NCBI GenBank assembly: GCA_032209605.1
Contig: JASFXZ010000009.1
Span: 13,131,553-13,195,552 of the forward strand
Length of the DNA: 64,000 bases
Direction: 5' to 3'
Source of the DNA: Mactromeris polynyma
Lineage: Eukaryota > Mollusca > Bivalvia > Venerida > Mactridae
Made by a program: the position numbers and the translations under genes. Each line of letters starts with the position of its first letter. Positions within the stretch are counted from its first letter, which is position 1. A model generated the notes under the pieces. It was not told where the DNA came from and searched no databases. It was given only the letters and a program-made list of their open reading frames with translations. Of this stretch, positions 45,711 to 59,361 are shown piece after piece.

Positions 45711-46015
45711 TCATCCAAGAGGCACCAAATGGGGTTTTCGTTCACCCAAGAGCCACCAAACGCGGTTTTCGTAAGATGTGCGTTCGATAGCAGTTCGATT
45801 TTTTCCGGAAGTATTTAATATGTTTAAGCATGTATATAATGACTCTGATAAGACAGGTCTATGGAGATAGTATATTTATATATAGATCCGGGTTAATTTT
45901 TTGTAAGGATTTCTTTTTCAACATGTTACAATTTTTTTTATTTCATTCAACATACTGGAATACATCATTCTATCTACGCTTTTTATCTGTTTTTAAAGAT
46001 ATTTCTTGTTTCGAA
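45711..46015 (-). repeat. Dispersed repeat, family 2, copy 3 (inverted)
   Basis: The reverse complement matches 26690..26985, including the doubled end motif (aagaggcaccaaatggggtt, then agccaccaaacgcggtt). Confidence 0.75.
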
Positions 46016-46486
46016 TACACTATTGATTGGTGCATGCAAAACTTATAAGGTCGCATCGATACCACATGATCGCTCTTTTCGGGAAGACCTCTGTCTGTTT
46101 GCCCACTGACACGTTATGTTGTCAGTCATTTGTCTTATAAACAAGAAAGTATCTGTAATTATTTAAGTCTGCAACAAATGTGATGAGTGCGTGTCAGATT
46201 GCTGCTAGGTAGAATGTTCTTAGAATAAACGTCCATTTGCTGCAATGACCTTATCGTATTAACTTCTATTGTAAGTAGAGTAATCACGAACGTCTCAACA
46301 AATGTATTGTGTTAAACAAGAGGATTGGAACGTTAGAATGTTTATGCTATGCCAATGCAGACATCTCTTGAGACAACGGTAAATATAAATGTAGTTGTCA
46401 ATGAAGTGGAATGGGACACTTGTCGACATATACAACGTATAATACAGACACTGCCAATGTAAGGTTTACAAAACTGAAAACACAGA

Positions 46487-46504
46487 GAGAGAGAGAGAGA
46501 GAGA
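46487..46504. repeat. (GA)n microsatellite
   Basis: A run of GA dinucleotides at the start of a family 1 end fragment (46495..46560). Confidence 0.8.
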
Positions 46505-46739
46505 TTAAGTTGTTACATGGTACATCACACACGTAAGACAATGCCTCCGCCAAGAAGCCTAACAGAAAAGTCACATACAAAACATGCATGTAAGTCAAAA
46601 TCACGGAGTGTCACTAACCTAATACAATGATCCGCCGCATTCTTGTGCTTAATTATAATATTATTGTGTGGTGCAAGTTTCGTGAATAGATAGTACAGAA
46701 ATGTCCAGTGTTAATTAGAAAACAAGCGACCGATGAGAG

Positions 46740-47550
46740 CCTGTGTTCTACTGTCTGGCCAAACTTGCAGTCATGCAAGGGCGAGTATGTCTATATTTTT
46801 ACAAACGAACCAAGGTAACATGGAAATATAACTACTGTCCAAGTTTGTTGAAGATCAAATAAAAAAAATGGAAGCTCTATTCACAAGCTCATGTATAACA
46901 ATTGTGTCATTTCAATGGGACATAACCCAGACATGCATGGGCGGAATCTACTTCGAAAGGAAACAAGCAATCATTATCTCTAACTACAGTTTAGTTAATA
47001 TCGGATAATGACTGAAGGCGCAATTGTGTTCACAAGCTCAATAATAGGATATTTCTTTCAATTTTAAAGGGCCATTATCCAGTCACGTATGGCCGTATCT
47101 TACTGTTTTTTAAAGGAATCGACATTTGGAAATATCTTACAACAAGATCTGTATAAGTTTGGTAACATCGAATACTACATGTAGGCTCTGTTGTGTTCAC
47201 AAGCTCTGTTTAATTGTTGACAAATCCAAGGGCCATAACTCAGTCATGCTCTGGCGCATCAGGCTAGTTATCTAACGGAAACGAGTTCTCATTGGTGTCT
47301 AACTACTGTAGAAGGTTGGTAAATATCGGATAATAAATGAAGGTGATATTCTGTTCATTAGCTCTATTAAAGAAAGTATAACAATTCCAATGGCCATTTT
47401 CCAGTCATACATAAACGGATATGGTTTTCGGATGGATCCGAGCTCTCATGAATATCTTACTACCGTACTAGTTTGATTGAGATACAATCAAAACTGACGA
47501 CTTTATCGTGTTGGCAAACAATTGTTTACGGACGCACGGTCGACGGACAA
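46740..47550. repeat. Diverged 150-170 bp tandem repeat, about 5 units
   Basis: A marker of the type 'cagtcatgca' recurs at about 46768, 46928, 47078, 47231 and 47402. It is accompanied by 'ctaactactgt', 'atcggataat-a-tgaagg' and 'tgttcacaagctc'. The array ends with acggacgcacggtcgacgga. I have the impression that arrays of this look are common in bivalve genomes. Confidence 0.7.
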
Positions 47551-48101
47551 TCTCCTTTAGTTGTTGTTGTTGCCAGTAGAGCTATCAATTGAATTGACTG
47601 AACAATACGTTAACACCTATACTAGTTACTGGTTCTTATGCCGTACGTAAATATCTGAGCGAACATATAACTATGAATTAATGCTGCATATATTTTAATG
47701 CAATGTTATTTGTGAGATATCCCGGCGTCACTTAAGTAGGATCGACATTGTCCAGGAAACGGCGAGTAAACAAGTAACTATGGGATCTCCATTGGCATTG
47801 ATATCACTCCTATGAGTATATAGTAGAACGTAAATTGAATTTGTCAAACTTGTTGAGCCGATTTCGTGTAAGGATTTTACATTTGAATATGTAACTTAAT
47901 TCAATATGGTATGTTGGACTCTTGTCGAAAATAGTTAACAACTTAATTTCTGTATCATATAACTGTATTGAAATTGTTTAGCTGGTGTTGGTTTGCTTTG
48001 TTTCTTGAAGGCGTTGCTGGAATTAACTTTGATTATATATAGGTTATATAATATACACTTTGTAAGTTACCTTTAAACGCCTTGCAACATATGAAATACA
48101 G

Positions 48102-48250
48102 TAAAACCTCATTAATAAGACATCCACTGGGACCCTGGTCTTAATATTGAAGTTGAATAAAGAGAAAATCAGTGCGAATGGAATTGAAATTTGTGTTCTT
48201 AATGTTTAGTTGTTCTTATTATTGAGGTGGCATGTCAGTGAGATGTTACT
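48102..48250. mobile_element. CAGTAAAACCTC MITE, copy 3
   Basis: Left end tacagtaaaacctcattaat, interior 'ggtcttaatattga', right end 'gatgttactg' followed by TA. Confidence 0.55.
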
Positions 48251-48314
48251 GTACACTTTAACGTGCACGCATATAGACAGTAACATTGCATGGACATGAA
48301 TCTCAGTACCTACA

Positions 48315-48482
48315 GTAAAACCTCACTTTAAGACCACCTCAATAATAATACTTCGAAATTAAGAATTCATTTTCAAGTCCATTTTCGGTGTTTTACTCTT
48401 TGTTCAACCTCTATGTTAATACCACCTTATTAATAAGACCAGTTTTAAGGGTGCCAAGGGTGGTCTTATATTGAGGTTTTAC
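48315..48482. mobile_element. CAGTAAAACCTC MITE, copy 4
   Basis: Left end tacagtaaaacctcacttta, right end 'ttatattgaggttttacta'. The interior has 'tcaagtccattttcggtgtt', shared with copy 1. Confidence 0.65.
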
Positions 48483-48519
48483 TATACTGTTAAGCAAAAA
48501 GTGAACATGATGCGATGAT

Positions 48520-48780
48520 TACCGTCCACCAAGAAATGATGTTTGGTTTATGAACGTTTTCTTACTGGTTTATGGTACGCTTGTATCTATAATCCGATAC
48601 TTGTCATACTTGACTTGGGATAACTCGATTCTAGTACACCGAACCTTCATCGGATTAGGAAGTTTGCTCCTGTTTTTACTAACATTTACATCGTTCGAGT
48701 ATACACTAGATATTTTATGTATTTATTTATGGAATTACAAGTGATATCGTTTTCTCATCTTCAACGTTATGAGGTACCTA
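48520..48780. repeat. Decayed duplication block, copy 1 of 5
   Basis: Contains a 64-codon plus ORF (48550..48744) with two hydrophobic stretches. Blocks 'gtacaccgaaccttcat', 'ctaacatttacatcgttc' and 'cgttttctcatcttcaac' align by eye to 51000..51270 and, more weakly, to 54640..54870, 56440..56640 and 57460..57760. A repeated membrane-peptide exon is possible but unproven, because only this copy is open. Confidence 0.5.
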
Positions 48781-48894
48781 TATTTTATTGTTATTACCAA
48801 TGCGTATTTTTTATATAAAGTTGAACATTAAAACGAATGATATTTAGATTTGCATTATGAAAATTATATTATAACATACATACAGAACAAACTC

Positions 48895-49062
48895 AATGCA
48901 TTCACCACCCTTTGAACTCTTGAACACTGGTTTTCTTCTTGAGGTGGTCTTAATATTGAGGGTGAATGAATGTCAACACAGTTAAAATGAACTCGAAAAT
49001 TGTGTTCTTAATTTGAGGTGGTCGTATCATTGGGGTGGTCTTTAAGTGAGGATTTACTGTAT
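48895..49062. mobile_element. CAGTAAAACCTC MITE, copy 5 (degraded)
   Basis: The right part is clear ('gtcttaatattgagg', 'tgtgttcttaatttgaggtgg', 'gtgaggatttactg' then TATA). The left end is eroded. Confidence 0.5.
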
Positions 49063-49304
49063 ATGTGTATTGTATGGTACTGTATGTTAATCACATGCAT
49101 AGATAGATACTTTTAAAAATGCTTATGTTTGGTACTTCTCTCTCGAATTTATTGAGTAAAATATATTCACCTGAAGTATTTACGTATCGTGGAATACTGT
49201 AATTATAAGTGTACGCCTTGCCATTGTTAGTGAGGGAAAGTGTGCTCATAAAATTGTGATAACGATTATGTTCCTCGTTATATATCTTTTCACGAGAAGG
49301 AAGG

Positions 49305-49658
49305 TTATAAATCAACAGTTAATGCGTTTACTAATGTATCTAATTGGCTGATATCAATGTCGTTGGCAGAATATACCCGGAAATTGGTTTCATTCTCCGC
49401 ACCACCACTAACAGTACTTAGAGTTTTTCGGATGAGACTTTGGAAAAAACGAGGTCTCGTGTACAATGCTTTGTATCGAGCATGTAAAATAACAACGGAT
49501 GCTGCTGGAATTGGGGCATCTTCATATATCATGCACAATCCTCCAAAATCTAAAATTTCTAATATTCTGTCCATTTGAGAAATCGGTGGCGTCGATGAAT
49601 AACCACAAATACACACATAGGTCTGTGGTTTGTATACCAAGCTTAAACACATGTACAT
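49305..49658 (-). other. Overlapping open frames on both strands, 117 and 73 codons
   Basis: A 117-codon minus frame and a 73-codon plus frame (49357..49578) overlap. The local base composition is slightly less AT-rich than its surroundings. Neither translation shows a motif I know. It could be an exon remnant of either strand. Confidence 0.12.
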
Positions 49659-49739
49659 TTTACTTGGTCATCTCGTATCAAATAATTTTCTTTGTGAGTA
49701 GTAATAGCCTGGTATTATTTATTAGAGATAAATAAATGT

Positions 49740-51568
49740 TGTCTTACTGTAGACGTCAACAATCAATGTACTGACCATGTCCTTAATCAAATAAGTTATC
49801 GATAAATTGGAAAATAATCTCACCTTTGGCCATTGCATTTTAAAGACGTCCACAATATCTTAGTACATCTACAGGTCAGTATGATAATACACATTTTACA
49901 CTTGACCATGATTTTAGATTTATCAAAAGCTGCCTTCTGTTTTAAATTGAAATACAAGATTTGTATAGCCATGTAAGCAAGCAGGATTTCAATATCCTAA
50001 TGTTACACAATGTATGTCGAATGCACGAGACGTTTGATGTAAATCAGTGGATGACCTTTAATATCGCAATCGTTGTGTAAGTAAATTGCTCGTGAAATAA
50101 GGCTACTTATAATGATTAGTTCATAATCTTAGAAAATCCTGATTATGATTCGCATGCTGTAGCACGTGCAAAACATCAACTTCATAAATGGCGCAAACAC
50201 ACAATTGTTTTGCACAATAAATATTTTATCAAAACAAAAACGCTTGCAATATCTGGTTGATAGGTAGTGTGAAAAATGTCAGTAAAATACACAAAATCAT
50301 ACTTTATAAATTGCAAAATATTAGGTGACCGATTATAAATTATGTTGAGTATATGTCGGTAACAATGTATATATAATCCGAAGTTATCTGCATACGTCGT
50401 ACAACTTAGAAACTACGCCTGTTGATTTCATGGTGGGTAAACGCATCAGAATTTCATTAAGGCCTAAACAAATATGATTGTTTCAGGTTTCAAGCCCCCA
50501 AAAATTGGGTAGGTAGGTATCTTGTTTTATCTAGCTATGTTCTACACACATCATGTGTCCGCCGTCTCGTACATTGGAGAGTTGTCTGGTGTCGACTTTC
50601 TTGTTTAAATATTACGTTTCCGCTCTATTTAAGTTATTTGAGTTCAATCTTAATTAATGATGAAAATATAAGTATTCGTAGACAGTGTGAGATCCCTAGG
50701 TGAACAGTATGATTGCCCTAGTATAATTTAAAGTCAATTAAATGTTGCAAACTATTTACATAACTCATTTAACAGACTGTACGAAATGTTTTTTTCAGTT
50801 GAATGTGAGACGCGCAAATTTATAGATTTTTAGAAGACGCGCATTCATTTGATAATGGCTAAATACTTTTTTAACTCATGCAACATTAGAAGTAAACGTT
50901 AATATACCATACCTATCACTTCACGTTGGCATTGTTACATTCTCAGAGCAATGCGTAACGATCAAGAGTAAGCAGTTAACGAGCTACAAAGATCTTAGAA
51001 CCCCGATGTTTTAAAATGATGTTTGATTTAAGTATACATTGTTCAACCGTGTACTGGAGTGTGCTGAGCTGATACCAATTACCCGGTACTTGTTATATGT
51101 AAAGTGGTATCATTCCTGTACACCGTACATTCATAGAAAGTTTACTAATGTTTCCAGTAACTTTTAGATCGTTTAAATATGTGCCAGAATTATAATTTAT
51201 TAATAGTGACATACGGAATTATATATTGCGTCGATTTCTCAACATCTAACTTACAAGGTACTTACATTTCTTTCTTTTATAAGACGGTGTACATCGTTAA
51301 CTAGTCAAGATCATCAAATGAATTCGCCATTGAAGCAATAGTTTGATAAAGCGTAAGTGGTGTATGATAGAACACATACTTGTTTCATCTAATGTTTACC
51401 ACGGGAATAGCTGAAATGTTTGTAAATCCCCCACATTAATGTAGGTTTCTGATTTAATTTTTCGATAAAAGAGAGAATAAGTTATTATCATGTTTGGTTC
51501 CTCCCAGTCTCTGCAATGCATTGTTCCCGTATTAGATATATTGCAAATATAAGTATGCCAACCTTCGA
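49740..51568. other. AT-rich stretch with diverged local duplications
   Basis: Bases about 49785..49905 resemble 53235..53360 ('aataagttat', 'ttaaaga-gtcca', 'aggtcagt'). Bases 51000..51270 are copy 2 of the decayed block described at 48520. No gene recognised. Confidence 0.45.
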
Positions 51569-51590
51569 GGGGGTGGGGGTGGGGGCGGGG
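51569..51590 (+). other. G-quadruplex-type tract
   Basis: Four G runs of 5, 5, 5 and 4, separated by single bases (T, T, C): an ideal intramolecular G4 pattern with 1-nt loops. Confidence 0.85.
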
Positions 51591-51686
51591 TAGTAAAATA
51601 CTCAATCTAGTCATATCTTATGTATATATTACTGTTATATAGTAAATAGAAATGTCAATTAGAGCCTATAGAACAATTGTGGATTA

Positions 51687-52577
51687 ACACTGTAATATAC
51701 TTAGGTATACACTGTAATATACTTAGGTATACACTGTAATATACTTAGGTATACACTGTAATATACTTAGGTATACACTGTAATATACTTAGGTATACAC
51801 TGTAATATACTTAGGTATACACTGTAATATACTTAGGTATACACTGTAATATACTTAGGTATACACTGTAATATACTTAGGTATACACTGTAATATACTT
51901 AGGTATACACTGTAATATACTTAGGTATACACTGTAATATACTTAGGTATACACTGTAATATACTTAGGTATACACTGTAATATACTTAGGTATACACTG
52001 TAATATACTTAGGTATACACTGTAATATACTTAGGTATACACTGTAATATACTTAGGTATACACTGTAATATACTTAGGTATACACTGTAATATACTTAG
52101 GTATACACTGTAATATACTTAGGTATACACTGTAATATACTTAGGTATACACTGTAATATACTTAGGTATACACTGTAATATACTTAGGTATACACTGTA
52201 ATATACTTAGGTATACACTGTAATATACTTAGGTATACACTGTAATATACTTAGGTATACACTGTAATATACATAGGTATACACTGTAATATACTTAGGT
52301 ATACACTGTAATATACATAGGTATACACTGTAATATACTTAGGTATACACTGTAATATACTTAGGTATACAATGTAATATACTTAGGTATACACTGTAAT
52401 ATACTTAGGTATACACTGTAATATACTTAGGTATACACTGTAATATACTTAGGTATACACTGTAATATACTTAGGTATACACTGTAATATACATAGGTAT
52501 ACACTGTAATATACTTAGGTATACACTGTAATATACATAGGTATACACTGTAATATACTTAGGTTTACACTGTAATA
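51687..52577. repeat. 22-bp tandem array, about 40 units
   Basis: The unit reads acactgtaatatacttaggt plus 'at'. Units are almost identical; a variant 'acatagg' recurs in the right half (around 52270, 52315, 52490 and 52535) in a pattern suggesting block duplication of about 220 bp. Confidence 0.96.
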
Positions 52578-53654
52578 ACGAGTACGGTCAATTTCGATAT
52601 CAATTTTTTTTTAAAACACGGTATTTCTGTATTTTGACTAAACTGAATATTCAACTGAAAGTACAGTACCGAAAAAGTTACAATTGCATCTTGAATAAAA
52701 TCTTCCTCGATGTTCTGCATTAGCTCAGATTTCGAGAGCTGGGCCCTAAATTCACTGTGGTCAGTTAGCCTGTCATTGATAATGAGATAACATGCTGGCA
52801 GCAAAACCAAGAAATTCTGTGAAAGTGACCAAGATTCCTAAGACTGACATTGGGTTTAAGAGAATTATGCAAATTAAATGAAGCTTAAAGGGTTTGTATT
52901 ACGGATTCGTCATATTATATGTGATTATGTGGAGGCTGTTTAAATTGAAAATGCAAAACTTGAGCAATGAATATTCGGATACACAGGATGTATCGAACGA
53001 GTTACTTTGTCTGAGATTTTGAAAAATGTCATATTCGAAATTCATTTTTGATACAGAGATACCTACTGATCTTACCAAAATATCGCATACGTGACGTTGA
53101 CATAAAAGTAAATAATCGGATCATTTAGGATCAAATACTTTCCTTTGTGAATATATGCCTAGGTATAGACACGGACCTGTATAACATAAATGTCTGATAG
53201 TAAAAGTTTACTGGAAATGTGTTGTATTCAAATAAGTTATTGATTATGTGGAAGGTATGTCTTCGTCATTACGCCATTTGCTTTAAAGATGTCCATATTC
53301 TCTCAGTAAAGTCGAAGGTCAGTGCGCCTGCGCGTATATGACACTGACCACATTTATCGCATTTTTAAGATATGTAAAGTAATGTTGATCAGAATACGAA
53401 ACAATACTTTTTATACAAATATATAATTTACAAATAATACTTATATATTATAAACACTTAGTAATTCTAACGCAAATATTTTTTTTTAAATATTTCCCTA
53501 TTTGATTGTGACACAGTTTTGTCGAATAATCGAAACTAAGAATATACCCTATAGTCACAACCATACCTGTGGGATATGATGGCTATAGAATCTAGTACAT
53601 GTACCGTTCCAGAAACACTTAGAGTAGTGCTTTAAGTTTATTGCATGGCAAATC

Positions 53655-53750
53655 AAAGAGAGATTAAATTGTTACAGGAAACGCCACATTCATTTGACAC
53701 TGCCTCCCTACACAGACCATAGGTAAACAACAGTCTACAAACATTAAGGC
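53655..53750 (-). repeat. Dispersed repeat, family 1, end fragment
   Basis: 'gagagattaaattgttacag', 'cgccacat' and 'aacagtctacaaa' match the end of 24702..25020 in the same orientation. Confidence 0.55.
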
Positions 53751-53879
53751 CTAAGGAGGTGCAAGAGTAGATAAAACAAAATTTGCATCTTTCTTGTAGT
53801 TGATCCCTAGGGATCATCAATAAGCGGTAGTTTTCAAGGAACGAAGAATGTGCATTTTATAACAGAGCATTTTCTATAA

Positions 53880-54125
53880 TTCTCAAGGGTCAGACTATCT
53901 GACCCATTCCAAAAGTTAAATATATGTTTTTTTCCCAATCAGAAAAAAATCCTATTCAGAAGCACCTACGAAACATTGTCTACTGGAGGGACCTGGTATA
54001 TCTTGCTCTTTGAATAACTCGGGCCATTATTGTAGCAATTAGTTTTCCCAACTTGACAAATTTTACGACGCAAATTTCCCAATTTATCTAGGGTCATTTT
54101 CCCAAAATGGACAGAGAAAGGCGTG
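53880..54125 (-). repeat. Dispersed repeat, family 4, inverted copy
   Basis: The reverse complement aligns with 1437..1785: 'cattttgggaaaat', 'gggaaatttgcgtcgtaaaa', 'cagtagac', 'ttcgtaggt', 'gattgggaaaaaa', 'catatattt' and 'agatagtctgac'. The blocks appear in a partly rearranged context at the two sites. Confidence 0.65.
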
Positions 54126-57100
54126 ATTTATCTATGATATTGGCAAGAAACACACAGTCGCTTTGTTTGTTTGAAATTATTGGCACTTATAACGTCGCTC
54201 GATATTACACAGATTCATAGTCGTAATAATACAATACTGTATATTCCATAAAATACGAGTAGTAATTAGAAACATCAGTTTGTAGATTTATCCCGAATAA
54301 AATATATGCTTAATGTATCAATGCATAAACAACAAATTAAAGAAATGGTTTATCTTTTGACGAAACTGCCAAGAAATAAATGGATAAAAGTGCCCCTATA
54401 TTGTTTGATTCGGTTATTTTATAAACATATGACGTAAGATGCGTGAACCACGGTTAACCTGAAAACAGTATTTAATGGAACCAGTTAAAAATATTGCCTA
54501 CATATTTCTTTTATTCTATGTCTTACTGGGAAATTGTCAAAGTGTGAAGGAACTTTCGGAGGGCAGTGTACAATAGAATGTTTAGCAGGGAGGGAACGCA
54601 TGCTGACATGATCACGGTGCTCTATGAGAAGTTACTTGAATTGTGAATGTGTTATTTGATTGGTAACTGTCTGACGATGCGATAATGTTCATTTCTATTG
54701 ACTGATACTAGTTCCTACTTGATGAACGATAACTCGATTATGATATACAGAATGTTAACCTATTTTTGAAGCTTGTCTTAATGCATCTTACATAGTGATG
54801 TTTTAAAAAATATTTATACATGGAATATATTGTAGTTTCGTTTCGCCAACATCAACTTTTTATATAAGCCTTTGTATACATTGTTCTTGCGATTTGACAC
54901 TGCATGTTTTGATAGTAAACGTGCGCATTTACTGGAAGTTGTATATTTATAAATACAACTAATTGCATGTATTCGCATGGGAAGTATTCCCTATTGCTGA
55001 CAATAAATTTATATTGACATTTTAGCTCTAGCTTATTTTATCACACTAGTTAATCTCTTCTAATAAATTTTGGTATTGAATTAAGAGTAATAGTTTGATA
55101 AGGAATGATAGTTGGAATATAATGTTTATAAAATGTAGTTCACCTTTATCAATGGAAAGGCTCAATGTATCTTGAATTCCTACAATTAATGTTATTCATC
55201 TTCAAATGTTGTTTTTCTTAGTAAATCATGGTTATGTGGTATTCTTAAAAGTCTCTACCGTATATAATACATTGAGTCTGCCTTTATTGTAAATCGATCA
55301 TCATTACAAGAGCAGGGGTCTAATTCATAAACATTACAAGTCAGAGTATCGCTCGTTTTAAAATGTTAAATTTTCCTTATGCCCCCAGGTTGATATAACA
55401 AAATATATTTTGATAAAAAGTTGCTGAAGTGTACTACGGGAAATAAGAAGTATCCAGACAGCATTTCATTCATTAATGAGAACGAAATGCTGGTTAATAT
55501 AACTTTTTCAGACTGAAAGATTTTGTGACTAATGCTCCTGGTATCTGTTTTTCTGTATAATACACCATATAGTAAATGAATAGTATCACTCACAAATCTA
55601 TCTTTAATACACCATGTTCGAGCATTACTAAATAAGGTGCCTGGAACTGGTTTCATTCTAGCACTATAACAGACGCTTACAAAGTCAAGGAATGTCAATT
55701 GTTTATTTTCTTTTGGAATACGAATTATAAGTCCTTGCTTTTTGTACCTATAAACTCTCCATTGTAGAAAGAACTATTCATAAACCTATCATCAAAGTTA
55801 TTCTTAGATTAAAAAATGTATCGAATATGACTTGTCGTAGAGGTTTGGTCCTTCTCCAATGTATTATTCATATTTTAATGAAATGTTACTTTCCTACTTT
55901 AATTGGATGTTAAAGGTATTTAATATAGAATGTCAACAGTACTACAATGATCGAAATGTTTATGATAACACTTAAGTGATCCTACTTAACACGATTATTT
56001 CTTTAAATATTCCCCTATTTTAATGTAACAGAATTTATTGTAAGTGTACGGTACGTTTTATTTGTGAGTATACGAAAGATTAGTGCCCTTTGCATAAAAT
56101 CGTATCTGTGATGTATTGTGCTTATGCAATTTTAAACATGTTCAGATATCAGCGTTGCCAAAAGTCAAGTTTGCATTTGACAGGTAAGAGAAAACACTCC
56201 TAGGATCATCAGTTGGCGATGGTTTTCAATTAAAACATATTGGCAATCCATGGCTTATAAACCTAGCAACAAAACCTTGGATCATAAAATCTAAATTGAT
56301 TCACATCCGCCTTGCTATGTTTAAAATAATTAAATTGCACTAAACAACCGATGTTAGAACTGTTATATTGAATGGAATTATGTCAGAGCAGTACGCAACA
56401 ATGTTGAGCAAGAAGTGATCATCCGTTTATGCATATGTATGGTCATAGTGCCACGAGAAATGATGCTTATTATTTGTTTTCTTTACTGGTATGTGATGCG
56501 TTGATATCTACAGCCCACTACTTGTTATACATGTTAACTATACATTACAACAGCACAATATAAACAATTATTGCAAACATTTCTGATATGATATATGGAA
56601 CTTGCATTTCTCGCCGATATATTGCCTACTAATTCATGTGAACCGCTGCACCTTCATAAGTGGTATTGTCTGATTGACTTCTTTATTCAGTTTTGTTCTT
56701 CGTGATCGCTTATTTTTGTATACTGCGATATGTTGTACGACTTTAAACTCATTCTGATGTTTGGTTGGTCATGGGCCGTTACAAGGTTGAGTTCCTCATC
56801 AGTCATCATTTATGTTTGCGTCTTTTGTCCACTTTCCCATTGCATTTGTTTATGTATATACTTTAATGTCGCTGTGTATTTGTATGCGGCATTTCCTGTC
56901 CGCTGACTGGATTCTCTTCTTGATGAAAGTGTAATGATGCATGGTTCTGCTCATATTGCGGTGTGTCTTGGTAACAATGTATACAATGTGTCCTGGGACT
57001 CATTCTGTAACTTTGATGGAGTATCAAGCTATCTTAATTAAGTGATCTGATGACATACATGCATTGTACGAACAAACAAATGTTATAAGTTTAAGTATCT

Positions 57101-59359
57101 ATCATTAGAACAATCCACAAGTGAGCAGCGTTATCGGCAATCCATGGCTTACATAAACTACGAGCATTCAATCTGAATTGATTCACAGCCGCCCTGTTAT
57201 GTTTAAATTAAATTAAATTACACTTAACAATTACTATAATACTTATTGATTTTGCAAAACGATTTTACAGTTGATTAAGACTAGGAATTGAACTAGATAT
57301 AAAAAGATAAACTTCAGATGAAACGAACGAACTACTTAACTCGGGCAACATGGGAAACTAATCTATAGATTGATATTTGAATTGTTATATTGAATGGAAA
57401 TTATTTAAGAGCAGTAAGCAGCAATGTTTGTCAAGACGTAAGCATTCGGAGAAGGTCAGAGTGCCCCGAGAAAGGATGTTTGATGTAAGTTTTCTTTAAT
57501 TGGTAACTCGTATGTGATGCGTTGATACATGTAGCTCCATACTTCTTGAGTTCTATATATGTATATACTGTATCAGATAACTGGATGATTGTATGAATGC
57601 ACATCGAATGTAAGAAGCAGAGAACTTAGCAACTGTTTTACATTATCTTTCAGATCTTTGAAAATGTTACAGAAATATGAATACGTATAAATGAAATTAT
57701 AATTATTATATGGTACCGTTTTCTCAACATCTCCGTTACATGGTACATATATAACCATTATTATAAAATGCGTTACTGTGAAAGACTGAACATTCAAATT
57801 AACGCGTTTTAAAGTAATATTTTGATTAAGCGAGAAGTTGTATATTATTACAGATATATGTTTTATTTAATTACTGATTATAATTGGAATAAAAAACTGA
57901 TTTTAATTATCCCAACTTGATGCATTTTCCTCATGTTGTTGCTTGTGAATAAATTTAGATAACGTTGAATGTAGTCATAATATCTCACAATATGCCTTGA
58001 ATGTAAAATGATCGTTAATTGTTTCTTTATCATCAATCAACTCTTGTCAAATATAAATACTAATTATGATATAGTGAGAGAATGGTGCTGATAAAATAAT
58101 AGCTAATGCATTGTAATTACCGGTTTTATATAGTATATGCATTTAGGAGAACGGCATTGGTAGCATTCATTTGAAGCATTAGCAGTATAGGTTTAACTAT
58201 TCTAGGGACGTCATTTATAATTTAAATTATCGAATTGCCCATTTTAATTCGATGTGCCTAAGAAGATAAATCGGTACTTGATATTTATTTCTGATGATAC
58301 CACGTATTCGGATAGAAGGTTGTCGACCAAACTAGGTCCGACCATACTTGTGATTGTGGAAACGTTTGCTGTGCGTTCCAAATATTTGCAATACCCTGAA
58401 GTGAAATAAGACTAAACATGTAATATAGTGTTAACTTGTTACAGATGAGCAGCTACAGGCGTACTCTATATGAATGCAGCTTAATTCTGCTGATAGTTTG
58501 GTTGTTTATAAACATATAAACGCACCACAACATTAAGCTTGTATCATCCGTTTTGATGTTTTTGCTCCCAGTATACACCATGTTGACTGATTGACATTAG
58601 ATCTTACAACATGTATTGCATGTTAACATCCCAATTATTATCATTTATGTGAGACAGGTAGTGGGTAGTAAGCGTATAAACATCACATTCATAGACATTC
58701 CACAAGAAAAAAACTGTAAATTCTGAGTAACTTACACTATGTAAATGGTCTGAGTTCGATATTTAAGACATGTAGTGATTGGTCATTTCGTATCTAAAAT
58801 GTGGTTTTGGTTAAATGGGTCGTATCATTAGCGGGATATTTTAGAAACTTTGTAAAAATAAATGCGTCTATAATATGTTTACTGAACGTGCGTTGTCTTT
58901 GTAGAAGCTATTGATCTATTGATAATTAATCAGTTTTAGAATTTGGCTAAAATTGATAGATTACAACCCGTATACCTACGTGTCAATGTGATTGTGAAAA
59001 GTTGACGCTAATTATGATTATACCTTGATACAAAATGCTACTGTCTTCATTGAATCGAATTTTTAAAGAGTCCACCCAGTTTGATGAATTCATTACCCTC
59101 TTCCACAGTGTTAATGTAGCACAATTTATGTCAATGGTCGAGACATGTTTATGAGGTAAATATGAAAATGCCCTTTACTTACAATTAGTGCGTATGACTT
59201 ACACATGTGTGCTACAAGTCCTGTTCGAATTTCTATATACATGTACATTATAACCGATTCTAATAAAAAAAGGATTTCCCCATGCTAACATTACATGATT
59301 TATGTCGAGAGATCGAGACGATCTATTCGTTGAAACTGAGAACGTGCCCGTTATCTACC
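54126..59359. other. AT-rich stretch with decayed duplication copies 3-5
   Basis: Copies of the 48520 block lie at about 54640..54870, 56440..56640 and 57460..57760. The 110-codon minus frame at 55366..55698 shows no motif I recognise. No gene supported. Confidence 0.45.
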
Positions 59360-59361
59360 TA

